DNA of 64,000 nucleotides, from contig NZ_JAMZEC010000001.1 in assembly GCF_024172185.1 (NCBI RefSeq), positions 7,347,001 through 7,411,000 of the forward strand, in the 5' to 3' direction. How positions within the stretch are numbered: position 1 is the first letter of the stretch; each line of letters opens with the position of its first letter. The DNA comes from Nonomuraea roseoviolacea subsp. carminata. Its GTDB lineage: Bacteria; Actinomycetota; Actinomycetes; Streptosporangiales; Streptosporangiaceae. Positions 56,061-64,000 of the stretch are shown piece after piece. The notes beneath the pieces were generated by a model, which worked only from the letters and a program-made list of their open reading frames with translations, ran no database searches and was not told where the DNA came from. The translations under genes were made by a program, and so were the position numbers.

Positions 56061-56974
56061 GGCACTTCCTCAGGGACGACGACCTGTCGCCCGCCGAGCA
56101 GGCCGAGGTGCTCGACCTGGCCGAGGCCATGAAGAAGGACCGCTACGGCTACCGCCCGTTCGAGGGGCCGAAGACCGTCGCCGTGCTGTTCGACAAGCCC
56201 TCCACCCGCACCCGCGTGTCGTTCGCCGTGGGCGTCGGCGAGCTGGGCGGCCTGCCGCTCGTCATCGACGGCGGCTCCTCCCAGATGGGCCGCGGCGAGC
56301 CGATCGAGGACACCGCCCGCGTCCTGGAACGCCAGGTGGCCGCGATCGTATGGCGCACGTCCGGCCAGGAGCGGATCGAGGCCATGGCCGCCGCCTCCGG
56401 CGTCCCCGTGGTCAACGCGCTCACCGACGAGTTCCACCCCTGCCAGATCCTCGCCGACCTGCAGACGGTCCGCGAGCGCTTCGGCCGCACGGCCGGGCTC
56501 ACGCTCGCCTACCTCGGCGACGGCGCCAACAACATGGCCCACTCCTACCTGCTCGGCGGCGCCACCGCCGGCATGCACGTGCGCGTCGCCGCGCCGGCCG
56601 GCTACCAGCCCGACCCCGTCGTCCTCGACCAGGCCGCCGCCATCGCCGCCCGCACCGGCGGCTCGGTCCTGGCGACCGCCGACCCCGCCGCCGCGGCCGC
56701 CGGCGCCCACGTCGTCACCACCGACACCTGGGTGTCCATGGGCCAGGACGGCAAGGAGGAGCGGGTCGCCGCGCTCATGCCGTACCAGGTGAACGCGGAG
56801 CTGCTGGAGCACGCCGCGGACGACGCGATCGTGCTGCACTGCCTGCCCGCCTACCGCGGCTACGAGATCACCGCCGACGTCCTCGAAGGACCCCGCAGCG
56901 CCGTGTGGGACCAGGCCGAGAACCGCCTGCACGCCCAGAAGGCGCTCCTGCACTGGCTGGTGACCCGACCGTGA
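56057..56974 (+). CDS. argF: Ornithine carbamoyltransferase
   Basis: 305 residues. Carbamoyl-phosphate motif DKPSTRTRVSF, HPCQILADL, ornithine motif DTWVSMGQ and HCLPAYRGYEI are all present. Makes citrulline. Having argF inside the operon follows the Mycobacterium-type order argCJBDFRGH. GTG 56057 overlaps the argD stop. Confidence 0.97.
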   Translation: MRHFLRDDDLSPAEQAEVLDLAEAMKKDRYGYRPFEGPKTVAVLFDKPSTRTRVSFAVGVGELGGLPLVIDGGSSQMGRGEPIEDTARVLERQVAAIVWRTSGQERIEAMAAASGVPVVNALTDEFHPCQILADLQTVRERFGRTAGLTLAYLGDGANNMAHSYLLGGATAGMHVRVAAPAGYQPDPVVLDQAAAIAARTGGSVLATADPAAAAAGAHVVTTDTWVSMGQDGKEERVAALMPYQVNAELLEHAADDAIVLHCLPAYRGYEITADVLEGPRSAVWDQAENRLHAQKALLHWLVTRP

Positions 56975-57477
56975 CCATCCCCATGACCAAGGCCGCCCGC
57001 CAGGCCAAGATCACCGACCTGCTCCAGCGGCAGGCGGTGCGCTCCCAGCCCGAGCTGGCCAAGCTGCTCGCCGAGAGCGGCGTCGAGGTCACCCAGGCCA
57101 CGCTGTCCCGCGACCTCGACGAGCTCGGCGCGCTCAAGCTGCGCGCCGAGGACGGCTCACTGGTCTACGCGCTGCCCGGCGAGGGCGGCGGCCGCATCCC
57201 GGTCGCCCGGCTCGGCACCGGCGAGTCGCCCGCCGCGCGGCTGCACCGCATCGCCGAGGAGCTCCTGGTCTCGGCCGAGGCCTCGGCCAACCTGGTCATC
57301 GTCCGCACCCCGCCCGGGGCCGCCCAGTTCCTGGCCTCGGCCATCGACCACGCCGACTGGGAGTCCATCCTCGGCACGGTCGCGGGCGACGACACGATCC
57401 TCGTCATCAGCCGCGACCCGCAAGGCGGCCAGGCGGTGGCCGAGTCCCTGCTCAAGGCCGCCGACCGCCGCACCTAG
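56971..57477 (+). CDS. argR: Arginine repressor ArgR
   Basis: 168 residues: N-terminal winged helix (ARQAKITDLLQRQAVRSQPEL, VTQATLSRDLDEL) and C-terminal hexamerisation/arginine-binding domain (TPPGAAQFLASAIDHADW, GTVAGDDTILVI). With arginine it should bind the ARG boxes upstream of argC. GTG 56971 overlaps the argF stop; MTKAARQAK four codons in is an alternative start. Confidence 0.96.
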   Translation: MTIPMTKAARQAKITDLLQRQAVRSQPELAKLLAESGVEVTQATLSRDLDELGALKLRAEDGSLVYALPGEGGGRIPVARLGTGESPAARLHRIAEELLVSAEASANLVIVRTPPGAAQFLASAIDHADWESILGTVAGDDTILVISRDPQGGQAVAESLLKAADRRT

Positions 57478-57498
57478 AAACACCGGGAGGTTCCCGAC

Positions 57499-58698
57499 AT
57501 GAGCGAGAGAGTGGTCCTCGCGTACTCCGGCGGGCTCGACACGTCCGTCGCCATTCCGTTCCTGGCCGAGAAGATGGACGCGGAGGTCATCGCCGTCGCG
57601 GTCGACCTCGGCCAGGGCGGCGAGGACATGGACGTGATCCGCAAGCGCGCCCTCGACTGCGGCGCCGCGGAGTCGGTCGTGGTGGACGCCAAGGAGGAGT
57701 TCGCCGCCGACTTCTGCGTGCCGGCCCTGCGCGCCAACGCCCTCTACATGGACCGCTACCCGCTCGTGTCGTCGCTGTCGCGGCCGCTCATCGTCAAGCA
57801 CCTGGTCGCGGCGGCCGAGCGGTTCGGCGGCACGGTCGTCTCCCACGGCTGCACCGGCAAGGGCAACGACCAGGTCCGCTTCGAGGCCGGCCTGGCCGCC
57901 CTCGCCCCCGGGCTGCGCGTCGTCGCCCCGGCCCGCGACTTCGCCTGGACCCGTGACAAGGCCATCGAGTTCGCCGAGGACAAGGGCCTGCCGATCGAGA
58001 CGACGAAGAAGAACCCGTTCTCCATCGACCAGAACCTCTGGGGCCGCGCCATCGAGACCGGCTTCCTGGAGGACATCTGGAACGGCCCCACCGAGGACGT
58101 CTACGCCTACACCGCCGACCCGGCCGCCCCGCGCGAGCCCGACGAGGTGATCATCAGCTTCGACCAGGGCGTCCCGGTCGCGCTCGACGGCCGCCCGCTC
58201 ACGCCGTACCAGGTGATCGACGAGCTGAACCGGCGCGCCGGCGCGCAGGGCGTCGGCCGCATCGACCTGGTCGAGGACCGGCTGGTCGGCATCAAGTCCC
58301 GCGAGGTGTACGAGGCGCCCGGCGCCGTCGCGCTCATCACCGCGCACATGGAGCTGGAGAACGTCACCGTCGAACGCGACCTGGCCCGCTTCAAGCGCGG
58401 CGTCGACCAGCGCTGGAGCGAGCTCGTCTACGACGGCCTGTGGTTCTCACCGCTCAAGGACGCCCTCGACGCCTTCGTCGCCGACGCCCAGAAACACGTC
58501 TCCGGCGACGTCCGCATGACGTTGCACGGAGGACGCGCCACCGTCACCGGCCGCCGGTCCGGCCAGTCCCTGTACGATTTCTCGCTGGCCACCTACGACA
58601 CCGGCGACAGCTTCGACCAGTCCCTGGCCAGGGGCTTCGTCCAGCTCTTCAGCCTTCCCGCCAAGATCGCGGCGGCCCGGGACGCCCGGCACGGGTGA
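57499..58698 (+). CDS. argG: Argininosuccinate synthase
   Basis: 399 residues. ATP pyrophosphatase loop VLAYSGGLDTSVAI at the N-terminus, VAVDLGQGG, and TGKGNDQVRFE. Joins citrulline and aspartate. ATG 57499 follows GGGAGG and is 21 bp from argR. Confidence 0.97.
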   Translation: MSERVVLAYSGGLDTSVAIPFLAEKMDAEVIAVAVDLGQGGEDMDVIRKRALDCGAAESVVVDAKEEFAADFCVPALRANALYMDRYPLVSSLSRPLIVKHLVAAAERFGGTVVSHGCTGKGNDQVRFEAGLAALAPGLRVVAPARDFAWTRDKAIEFAEDKGLPIETTKKNPFSIDQNLWGRAIETGFLEDIWNGPTEDVYAYTADPAAPREPDEVIISFDQGVPVALDGRPLTPYQVIDELNRRAGAQGVGRIDLVEDRLVGIKSREVYEAPGAVALITAHMELENVTVERDLARFKRGVDQRWSELVYDGLWFSPLKDALDAFVADAQKHVSGDVRMTLHGGRATVTGRRSGQSLYDFSLATYDTGDSFDQSLARGFVQLFSLPAKIAAARDARHG

Positions 58699-58771
58699 CG
58701 TGCACTAAGGTCGCGCAGGAGATCCGGCGCCGGCGCGGCCAGACAATCTTGCCGAGGAGGAGATGACAACC

Positions 58772-60187
58772 GTGAGTGAGGGGAAGCCGATGCGGCTCTG
58801 GGGCGGACGTTTCGAGGGGGGCCCGGCCGACGCGCTGACCCGGCTGTCGGTGAGCGTGCACTTCGACTGGCGGCTCGTGCCGTACGACCTGGCCGCCTCG
58901 CGTGCCCACGCCCGCGTGCTGCACCGCGCCGGGCTGCTGGACGAGCAGGAGCTGGAGCGCATGATCGGCGCGCTGGACGACCTGGAGCGCGCCTGCAAGG
59001 CGGGCGAGTTCCGGCCGACCGTCGCCGACGAGGACGTGCACACCGCGCTGGAGCGCGGCCTGCTGGAACGGCTCGGCTCGCTCGGCGGCAAGCTGCGCGC
59101 CGGCCGCAGCCGCAACGACCAGATCGCCACCGACCTGCGCCTCTACCTGCGCGACCACGCCCGCACCATCGTCTCCCGGCTGGTCGAGCTGGAGACCGCG
59201 CTCATGGAGCAGGCGGGCCGGCACGCCGACACCGCGGCCCCGGGCATGACCCACCTGCAGCACGCGCAGCCGGTCTCGTTCGGCCACCAGCTGCTCGCCC
59301 ACGTCCACGCCTTCGCCCGCGACATCGACCGCCTCACCGACTGGGACAAGCGCGCCGCGGTCTCGCCGCTCGGCGCCGGCGCGCTGGCCGGCTCGTCGCT
59401 ACCGCTCGACCCGCAGGCGGTGGCCGCCGAGCTGGGCTTCGACAGCGCCGCGCCCAACTCGATGGACGCCGTGGCCGACCGCGACTTCGCCGCCGAGTTC
59501 CTGTTCGACGCCGCCATGATCGGCGTCCACCTGTCGCGGCTCGGCGAGGAGATCGTGCTGTGGGCCTCGCAGGAGTTCCGCTGGATCGAGATGGACGACG
59601 CCTACTCCACCGGCTCGTCGATCATGCCGCAGAAGAAGAACCCCGACGTGGCCGAGCTGGCCCGTGGCAAGTCCGGCCGGCTCATCGGCAACCTCATGTC
59701 GCTGCTGACCACGCTCAAGGGCCTGCCGCTCACCTACAACCGTGACCTGCAGGAGGACAAGGAGCCGGTCTTCGACGCCGTCGACACCCTGCTGCTCGTC
59801 CTGCCCGCGATGGCCGGCCTGGTCGCCACCATGCGCGTCAACACCGCCCGCCTCCAGGCGTCGGCCCCCGACGGGTTCGCGCTGGCCACCGACCTGGCCG
59901 AGCTGCTCGTCCGGCGCGGCGTGCCGTTCCGCGACGCCCACGAGGCCGTCGGGCACCTGGTCGTGTACTGCCAGTCCTACGACAAGGACCTGGGCGACCT
60001 CACCGACGACGAGCTGATCAAGGTGTCGGAGCACCTGACGCCCGACGTCCGCGACGTGCTCAACGTGCCCGGCGCGCTGGCCGCCCGCAAGGCCCACGGC
60101 GGCACCGCCCCCGACCGCGTCCGCGACCAGATCGCCGCGCTGCGCGAGGCCGTCGACGCCCAGGCGGCATGGGCGGCGGGCTCCTGA
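58772..60187 (+). CDS. argH: Argininosuccinate lyase
   Basis: 471 residues, fumarase/aspartase superfamily. RLWGGRFEGGPADAL, GRSRNDQIATDLRL, THLQHAQPVSFGHQL and the signature GSSIMPQKKNPD are present. Cleaves argininosuccinate to arginine and fumarate. GTG 58772 (VSEGKPMRLWGG) is preferred: ATG 58763 sits almost on the GAGGAGGAG ribosome site. GACAAT at 58742-58747 may be a separate promoter. Confidence 0.96.
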   Translation: MSEGKPMRLWGGRFEGGPADALTRLSVSVHFDWRLVPYDLAASRAHARVLHRAGLLDEQELERMIGALDDLERACKAGEFRPTVADEDVHTALERGLLERLGSLGGKLRAGRSRNDQIATDLRLYLRDHARTIVSRLVELETALMEQAGRHADTAAPGMTHLQHAQPVSFGHQLLAHVHAFARDIDRLTDWDKRAAVSPLGAGALAGSSLPLDPQAVAAELGFDSAAPNSMDAVADRDFAAEFLFDAAMIGVHLSRLGEEIVLWASQEFRWIEMDDAYSTGSSIMPQKKNPDVAELARGKSGRLIGNLMSLLTTLKGLPLTYNRDLQEDKEPVFDAVDTLLLVLPAMAGLVATMRVNTARLQASAPDGFALATDLAELLVRRGVPFRDAHEAVGHLVVYCQSYDKDLGDLTDDELIKVSEHLTPDVRDVLNVPGALAARKAHGGTAPDRVRDQIAALREAVDAQAAWAAGS

Positions 60188-60948
60188 CCTCCGCGCCGCT
60201 GCCGCGCTCGTTCTTCGACCGGCCCTCCCACGAGGTGGCGCCCGACCTGCTCGGGCGCGTCCTCGTGCACGGCCCCGTCGCGGTGCGGCTCACCGAGGTC
60301 GAGGCGTACGGCGGGCCGGGCGAGGACCCGGCCGCCCACACCTACCGGGGCAGGACGCCCCGCAACGCGGTGATGTTCGGGCCGCCGGGCCACCTGTACG
60401 TGTACTTCACCTACGGCATGCACTTCTGCGCCAACCTGGTGTGCCTGCCCGAGGAGCACGGCTCGGCCGTGCTGCTGCGCGCCGGGGAGATCGTCGCCGG
60501 GCTCGACCTGGCCCGGGAGCGGCGCACGGTCAACGGCGACGGCTCCCGGCGGATCCCCGACCGCGACCTCGCCCGGGGCCCCGCCCGGCTGGCGACCGCG
60601 CTCGGCCTGAAGCGCGAGCACAACGGGCTCGACGCGGTGGTGGAGGGCGCGCCCCGCCTGAAGGGGGCGCCCGGCCTGAAGGGGGCGCCCGGCCTGGAGG
60701 GCGCGCCCGGCGGCTTCACCCGGCTCGGCCTGACCGGCGTGCCCGCCGGGGCCGCCGCCGTCCTGGAAGGCGTCCCGCCCGAGCCGGACACGATCCGGTC
60801 CGGGCCCCGCACCGGGATCTCGACCGCCAAGGACACGCCGTGGCGGTTCTGGATCGACGGCGACCCGACCGTGTCGCCGTACCGGGCTCACGTGCCGCGC
60901 CGCCGCAGCACCGCCGCCACCTCGGTGGGGGAGGCGCCCAGCTCGTGA
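60169..60948 (+). CDS. mpg: 3-methyladenine DNA glycosylase (AAG/MPG family)
   Basis: 259 residues. Removes alkylated purines in base-excision repair. LTEVEAYGGPGEDPAAHTYRG carries the catalytic Glu, followed by RTPRNAVMFGPPGHLYVYFTYGMHFCANLVC, the family core split here by no gap. An insertion of four six-residue repeats (EGAPRL, KGAPGL, KGAPGL, EGAPGG) sits at about residues 159-182. ATG 60169 overlaps the argH 3' end by 19 bp. Its last 20 codons overlap the convergent PH-domain gene by 61 bp. Confidence 0.9.
   Translation: MGGGLLTSAPLPRSFFDRPSHEVAPDLLGRVLVHGPVAVRLTEVEAYGGPGEDPAAHTYRGRTPRNAVMFGPPGHLYVYFTYGMHFCANLVCLPEEHGSAVLLRAGEIVAGLDLARERRTVNGDGSRRIPDRDLARGPARLATALGLKREHNGLDAVVEGAPRLKGAPGLKGAPGLEGAPGGFTRLGLTGVPAGAAAVLEGVPPEPDTIRSGPRTGISTAKDTPWRFWIDGDPTVSPYRAHVPRRRSTAATSVGEAPSS
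60643..60714 (+). repeat. 18-bp in-frame tandem repeat inside mpg (4 copies)
   Basis: Units start at 60643, 60661, 60679 and 60697; copies 2 and 3 are identical (AAGGGGGCGCCCGGCCTG). They add a Gly/Pro loop without breaking the frame. Confidence 0.9.
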
Positions 60949-61289
60949 GCGCTGAAAAGGTGCAGGTGATCGCCCGTGTCGATCTCCAGCATCTCGCTGC
61001 GCAGGCCGTACCTGCGGCGCACGTCCACCTTGACGTCCCGTACGTCCGTCCACGGCACGTGCCTGCGCCCGGCGAACCCGTGTATCACCGTGATCCCGTC
61101 CTCCGACACCGACAGCCGGACGGGCACGAGCACGTCGCGCAGGCCCATGGCGCCCACGAGCAGCGCCGCCGGCACGGCCAGGATCACCCCGCGCACGTCC
61201 CCGTTCACGTACCAGAAGACGGCGAGCCCCGCGCACCCCAGAGCCCCTAAGATCTTCGAAACGGCCAGCTCGCGACGGACCCTCCACAT
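60888..61289 (-). CDS. Membrane protein with bacterial PH domain
   Basis: 133 residues. Two closely spaced hydrophobic segments near the N-terminus (ILGALGCAGLAVFWYV and GVILAVPAALLVGAMGL) and then a PH-like domain (VRLSVSEDGITVIHGFAGRR, VPWTDVRDVKV) of the actinobacterial type. Function unknown. ATG 61289 lacks a ribosome site; TACGCT (61298-61303 on the minus strand) would start the mRNA 2 nt before it. Confidence 0.8.
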   Translation of the reverse strand: MWRVRRELAVSKILGALGCAGLAVFWYVNGDVRGVILAVPAALLVGAMGLRDVLVPVRLSVSEDGITVIHGFAGRRHVPWTDVRDVKVDVRRRYGLRSEMLEIDTGDHLHLFSAHELGASPTEVAAVLRRRGT

Positions 61290-61374
61290 GGTTGCCGAGC
61301 GTATTCCAAGTGGCGGGGTGCGGCCGCGATCGGGCAGGCTGTAACCAATCGACGTCTATCGGAAAGCCAGCACC

Positions 61375-62640
61375 GTGACCGACATTCTGGACGAGCTCCA
61401 ATGGCGCGACGTCATCGCGCAGACCACCGACATCGCGGCCCTGCGTGAGGCGCTGTCGAAGGGGCCGATCACGGTCTATGCCGGCTTCGACCCGACCGCC
61501 CCGTCCCTGCACATGGGCAACCTCGCGACGCTGCTGATCCTCACCCGCTTCCAGCGGGCCGGCCACCGGCCGGTCGGGCTGGTCGGCGGGGCGACCGGCC
61601 TGATCGGCGACCCGAGCGGCCGCAGCACCGAGCGCGTGCTCAACACCAGCGAGGTCGTCGCCGAGTGGGTGAGCAGGATCCGGGTGCAGCTGGAGAAGTT
61701 CCTGTCCTTCGAGCCCGGCCCCACCGCCGCGGAGGTCGTCAGCAACCTCGACTGGACCGCCGGCCTGTCGGCCATCGACTTCCTGCGTGACGTCGGCAAG
61801 CACTTCCCGGTCAACCGCATGCTGGCCCGCGAGTCGGTCTCCGCCCGGCTCGGCGGCGAAGGGCTCAGCTACACCGAGTTCAGCTACCAGATCCTCCAGG
61901 CCAACGACTACCTGGAGCTCTACCGCCGCCAGAACTGCACGCTCCAGGTCGGCGGCAGCGACCAGTGGGGCAACATCACCGCCGGCGTCGACCTGATCCG
62001 CCGCGTCGAGGGCGCCCACGTGCACGCGCTCACCGGCAAGCTCATCACCAAGGCCGACGGCACCAAGTTCGGCAAGACGGCGGGCGGCGCGGTCTGGCTC
62101 GATCCCGAGCTGACCACCCCGTACGCCTTCTACCAGTACTGGCTCAACGCCGACGACCGCGACGTGATCCGCCTGCTCAAGGTGTTCACCTTCCGCACGC
62201 GCGAGGAGATCGACGCGCTGGAGAAGGCCGTCGCCGAGCGCCCGTTCGCCCGCGAGGCGCAGCGCACGCTCGCCGAGGACCTGACCGCCCTGGTCCACGG
62301 CGCCGACGAGCTCGCGGCCGCCATCGCGGCGTCCAAGGCGCTGTTCGGGCAGGGCTCGCTGGAGGAGCTGTCCGCCGCGACGCTGGAGGCCGCCCTGGCC
62401 GAGGTGCCCAAGGCGGCCGTGCCGGCGCTCGGCGCGCCGCTGGTCGACCTGATGGCCGACAGCGGGCTGGTCGAGTCGAAGTCCGCGGCCCGGCGGGCGG
62501 TCAAGGAGGGCGGGGCGTACCTCAACAACGTCAAGATCACCGATGAGGCGTACGTGCCGGCGTCGGACGACCTGCTGCACGGGCGCTTCCTGGTGCTGCG
62601 GCGCGGCAAGAAGTCGATCGGCGGCGTCGTCGTCGGCTGA
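61375..62640 (+). CDS. tyrS: Tyrosine-tRNA ligase
   Basis: 421 residues, class I. HIGH variant PSLHMGN, tyrosine-binding TEFSYQILQANDY, GGSDQWGNI, KMSKS variant KFGKT in KADGTKFGKTAGG, and a C-terminal S4-like domain (ESKSAARRAVKEGGAYLNN). GTG 61375 follows GGAAAG. A terminator lies 14 bp past the stop. Confidence 0.97.
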   Translation: MTDILDELQWRDVIAQTTDIAALREALSKGPITVYAGFDPTAPSLHMGNLATLLILTRFQRAGHRPVGLVGGATGLIGDPSGRSTERVLNTSEVVAEWVSRIRVQLEKFLSFEPGPTAAEVVSNLDWTAGLSAIDFLRDVGKHFPVNRMLARESVSARLGGEGLSYTEFSYQILQANDYLELYRRQNCTLQVGGSDQWGNITAGVDLIRRVEGAHVHALTGKLITKADGTKFGKTAGGAVWLDPELTTPYAFYQYWLNADDRDVIRLLKVFTFRTREEIDALEKAVAERPFAREAQRTLAEDLTALVHGADELAAAIAASKALFGQGSLEELSAATLEAALAEVPKAAVPALGAPLVDLMADSGLVESKSAARRAVKEGGAYLNNVKITDEAYVPASDDLLHGRFLVLRRGKKSIGGVVVG

Positions 62641-62654
62641 CCTCAGCTCCGCCC

Positions 62655-62688
62655 CCGCGGGCCTTCCCCTCCGGGGGAGGGCCCGCGG
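62655..62688 (+). terminator. Terminator after tyrS
   Basis: CCGCGGGCC at 62655 pairs with GGCCCGCGG ending at 62688, with further C/G pairs and one bulged base inside. Confidence 0.7.
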
Positions 62689-62724
62689 TCATGTGCGGGC
62701 CGGGTCAGCGGCGGCCGGCTCCAC

Positions 62725-62790
62725 TTCCGGAACGGTTGTCGGCTTCGCTTCCGGAACGGCTGTCGGCTTCCGTTCAGGTTCCGGAACGGC
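62725..62790. repeat. 24-bp repeat at the 3' end of the glycosyltransferase gene
   Basis: TTCCGGAACGG-based units at 62725-62748 and 62749-62772, plus a partial copy at 62779-62790 inside the last codons of the minus-strand gene, from which the others probably arose. Confidence 0.7.
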
Positions 62791-64000
62791 CGTACAGGGC
62801 GACGGTGAGTCCCGGCAGCTCAGCCGAGTGCCACGACGACACCGGTTTGAACCCGGCCTCCTTGACCGCCTTCACCCGGGGCAGCTTCTCGCCCGCGGCC
62901 TTGGACCCGCGCCACACCACCCAGACGCGCCGCCGATCCCGCAGCGCCTCGGCCACGTCCGTACGCTCGGGGAAACCGAACCCGCCCGCCTCCGGAGCGG
63001 GACTCAGCCGCAGCACGTCATCGGCCAGGCCCGGGGGCGCGTAGTAGTCGAAACCGGCACGGACCGAGCTCTGACCGAACACGATCGCGTCCCCCTCCCG
63101 CGCCGCCACCCGCCGCACCGCGCCCGGGAAGTCCTCGAACCTGCCGTTGAAGGCCCGCAGTTCGATGTGCCGGTCCAGCCCGGCGACCGCCGCGACGCCC
63201 ACGAGCAGGCACCCCGCCGCAACGGCCGCGACCGGCGGCCGCACGCTCGCCACGGCCAGACCGGCCAGCAGTGCCAGGGCCGGGGACGTGACGAACAGGT
63301 ACCGGTCCACGTACAACGGGGTGATCAGCAGCGACACGGTGAGCAGCAGGATCGGCGGCCCGGCCAGCCAGGCGCCCAGCGCCGCCGACCAGGCGCGCTC
63401 GCGCAGCCACGTCAGCGCCACGCCCGCGAGCGCCACCGCGAACACCAGCACGCCCGCCGTCTCCGCGCCCGCCGCCATCTTGGGGAACTTCAGCAGCACC
63501 TCCGGCCCGCGCTCCTGGATCCAGCTCACCGCGTGCCGCTCGCCGTACCCGATCAGGCCGAGCACCAGCGCCGGGACGCACCCGGCGGCCAGCGCGGGCA
63601 GGGCCCGGGTCAGCAGCTCTCGGCGCCGCGACGTCGAGAGCAGGACGGGCAGGTGGGCGGGCAGCGTGAGCACCGCGAACAGGTGCGTCGAGCAGACCAG
63701 CGCGACCGACACTCCATAGAGCACCCATCCGCGCCGTGGCGTCGCGCGGGTGAGGCGGTGCAGGCACCAGAAGGAGAACACGACGGCCGCCGCCGCGAAC
63801 GCGTAAGGCCGGGCGAACGCGCCGTAGTACGACACGGACGGCAGGACCGCGAACAGCACGGCGGCCGTCACACCCGCCCGGCCGCTGTGCAGCCGCCGCC
63901 CCAGGTCGGCGAGGAAGCCCGCCGCCACCCCGATCGCCAGCGCGGACGGGAGCCGCAGCCACAGCTCGGCCGTCCCGAACTGGGTCCACAGGTGCATGAA
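62774..64000 (-). CDS. Membrane glycosyltransferase, GT39/ArnT-like (5' end outside window)
   Basis: At least 408 residues; the frame is open to the right edge. Many hydrophobic segments and the N-terminal visible part (WTQFGTAELWLRLPSALAIG, SVSYYGAFARPYAFAAA) match polyprenyl-phosphate-mannose-dependent glycosyltransferases of the PMT/ArnT superfamily. The acidic catalytic loop near the N-terminus is beyond the edge. Probably transfers a sugar to a protein or lipid outside the cell; acceptor unknown. Confidence 0.8.
   Translation of the reverse strand, partial: FMHLWTQFGTAELWLRLPSALAIGVAAGFLADLGRRLHSGRAGVTAAVLFAVLPSVSYYGAFARPYAFAAAAVVFSFWCLHRLTRATPRRGWVLYGVSVALVCSTHLFAVLTLPAHLPVLLSTSRRRELLTRALPALAAGCVPALVLGLIGYGERHAVSWIQERGPEVLLKFPKMAAGAETAGVLVFAVALAGVALTWLRERAWSAALGAWLAGPPILLLTVSLLITPLYVDRYLFVTSPALALLAGLAVASVRPPVAAVAAGCLLVGVAAVAGLDRHIELRAFNGRFEDFPGAVRRVAAREGDAIVFGQSSVRAGFDYYAPPGLADDVLRLSPAPEAGGFGFPERTDVAEALRDRRRVWVVWRGSKAAGEKLPRVKAVKEAGFKPVSSWHSAELPGLTVALYGRSGT

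Noticed and set aside
60888..60948. Frameshift at the end of mpg because it overlaps the PH-domain gene
   Set aside because: Both frames are clean, both proteins have full domains before the overlap, and a 61-bp convergent tail overlap is tolerable.

Overview
This is a high-GC actinobacterial chromosome segment. The third codon position is almost always G or C, GTG and TTG starts are common, many neighbouring genes overlap by GTGA or ATGA, and an actinobacterial-type SOS box and ARG boxes are present. Gene order (pdxT-yebC; ruvC-ruvA-ruvB-yajC-secD-secF-apt-rel; DUF349-cyclophilin-MBL-hisS-aspS; rarA; DUF948-DUF6167-alaS-ruvX-mltG-aroE; infC-rpmI-rplT-rRNA methylase-kinase-pheST; argCJBDFRGH-tyrS) suggests a filamentous actinomycete, probably Streptosporangiales (inference; no marker here settles the genus).

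Layout. 1-2.4 kb: the 3' end of a PhoD-type phosphatase, then a MarR regulator and MFS exporter behind a tandem operator. 2.5-7 kb: pdxT-yebC, an orphan fused ABC-permease-like protein and an Eis-like acetyltransferase. 7-17 kb: the ruvCAB Holliday-junction operon behind a perfect 18-bp LexA-type palindrome, then yajC-secD-secF, apt and the bifunctional (p)ppGpp enzyme. 17-24.3 kb: two membrane-anchored cyclophilin paralogues flanking a metallo-hydrolase, hisS and aspS. 24.5-26.4 kb: a DUF2231 membrane protein, a hairpin-forming 42-bp duplication, and rarA. 26.4-30.1 kb: an accessory island with a 1012-residue TIR-transmembrane-WD40 receptor-like protein facing a truncated second TIR gene. 30.2-38.1 kb: alaS, ruvX, two tandem MltG-type transglycosylases and aroE, with a 13-residue-repeat ORF wedged between ruvX and the first mltG. 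38.1-38.8 kb: a Phd/VapC toxin-antitoxin pair overlapping the end of aroE. 38.8-46.5 kb: infC operon with a structured leader and an apparent ATC start, rRNA methyltransferase, PAS histidine kinase, pheST. 46.5-51.6 kb: accessory genes (Uma2 nuclease, MFS, SnoaL-like, acyl-CoA ligase). 51.7-60.2 kb: the complete arginine operon with its repressor. 60.2-64 kb: 3-methyladenine glycosylase, PH-domain membrane protein, tyrS and a truncated membrane glycosyltransferase.

Most genes are housekeeping: Holliday-junction processing (ruvCAB, ruvX, rarA), protein export, translation and arginine synthesis. The unusual content is (1) the TIR-TM-WD40 protein and its broken inverted partner; (2) many tandem repeats of different unit lengths (15, 17, 18, 21, 24, 39, 42 bp), several in frame and several next to ruv genes; (3) a recurrent promoter layout in which a -10-like hexamer puts the predicted transcript start on or 2 nt before the start codon, suggesting leaderless mRNAs. 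No tRNA, rRNA, insertion sequence or CRISPR array was found.
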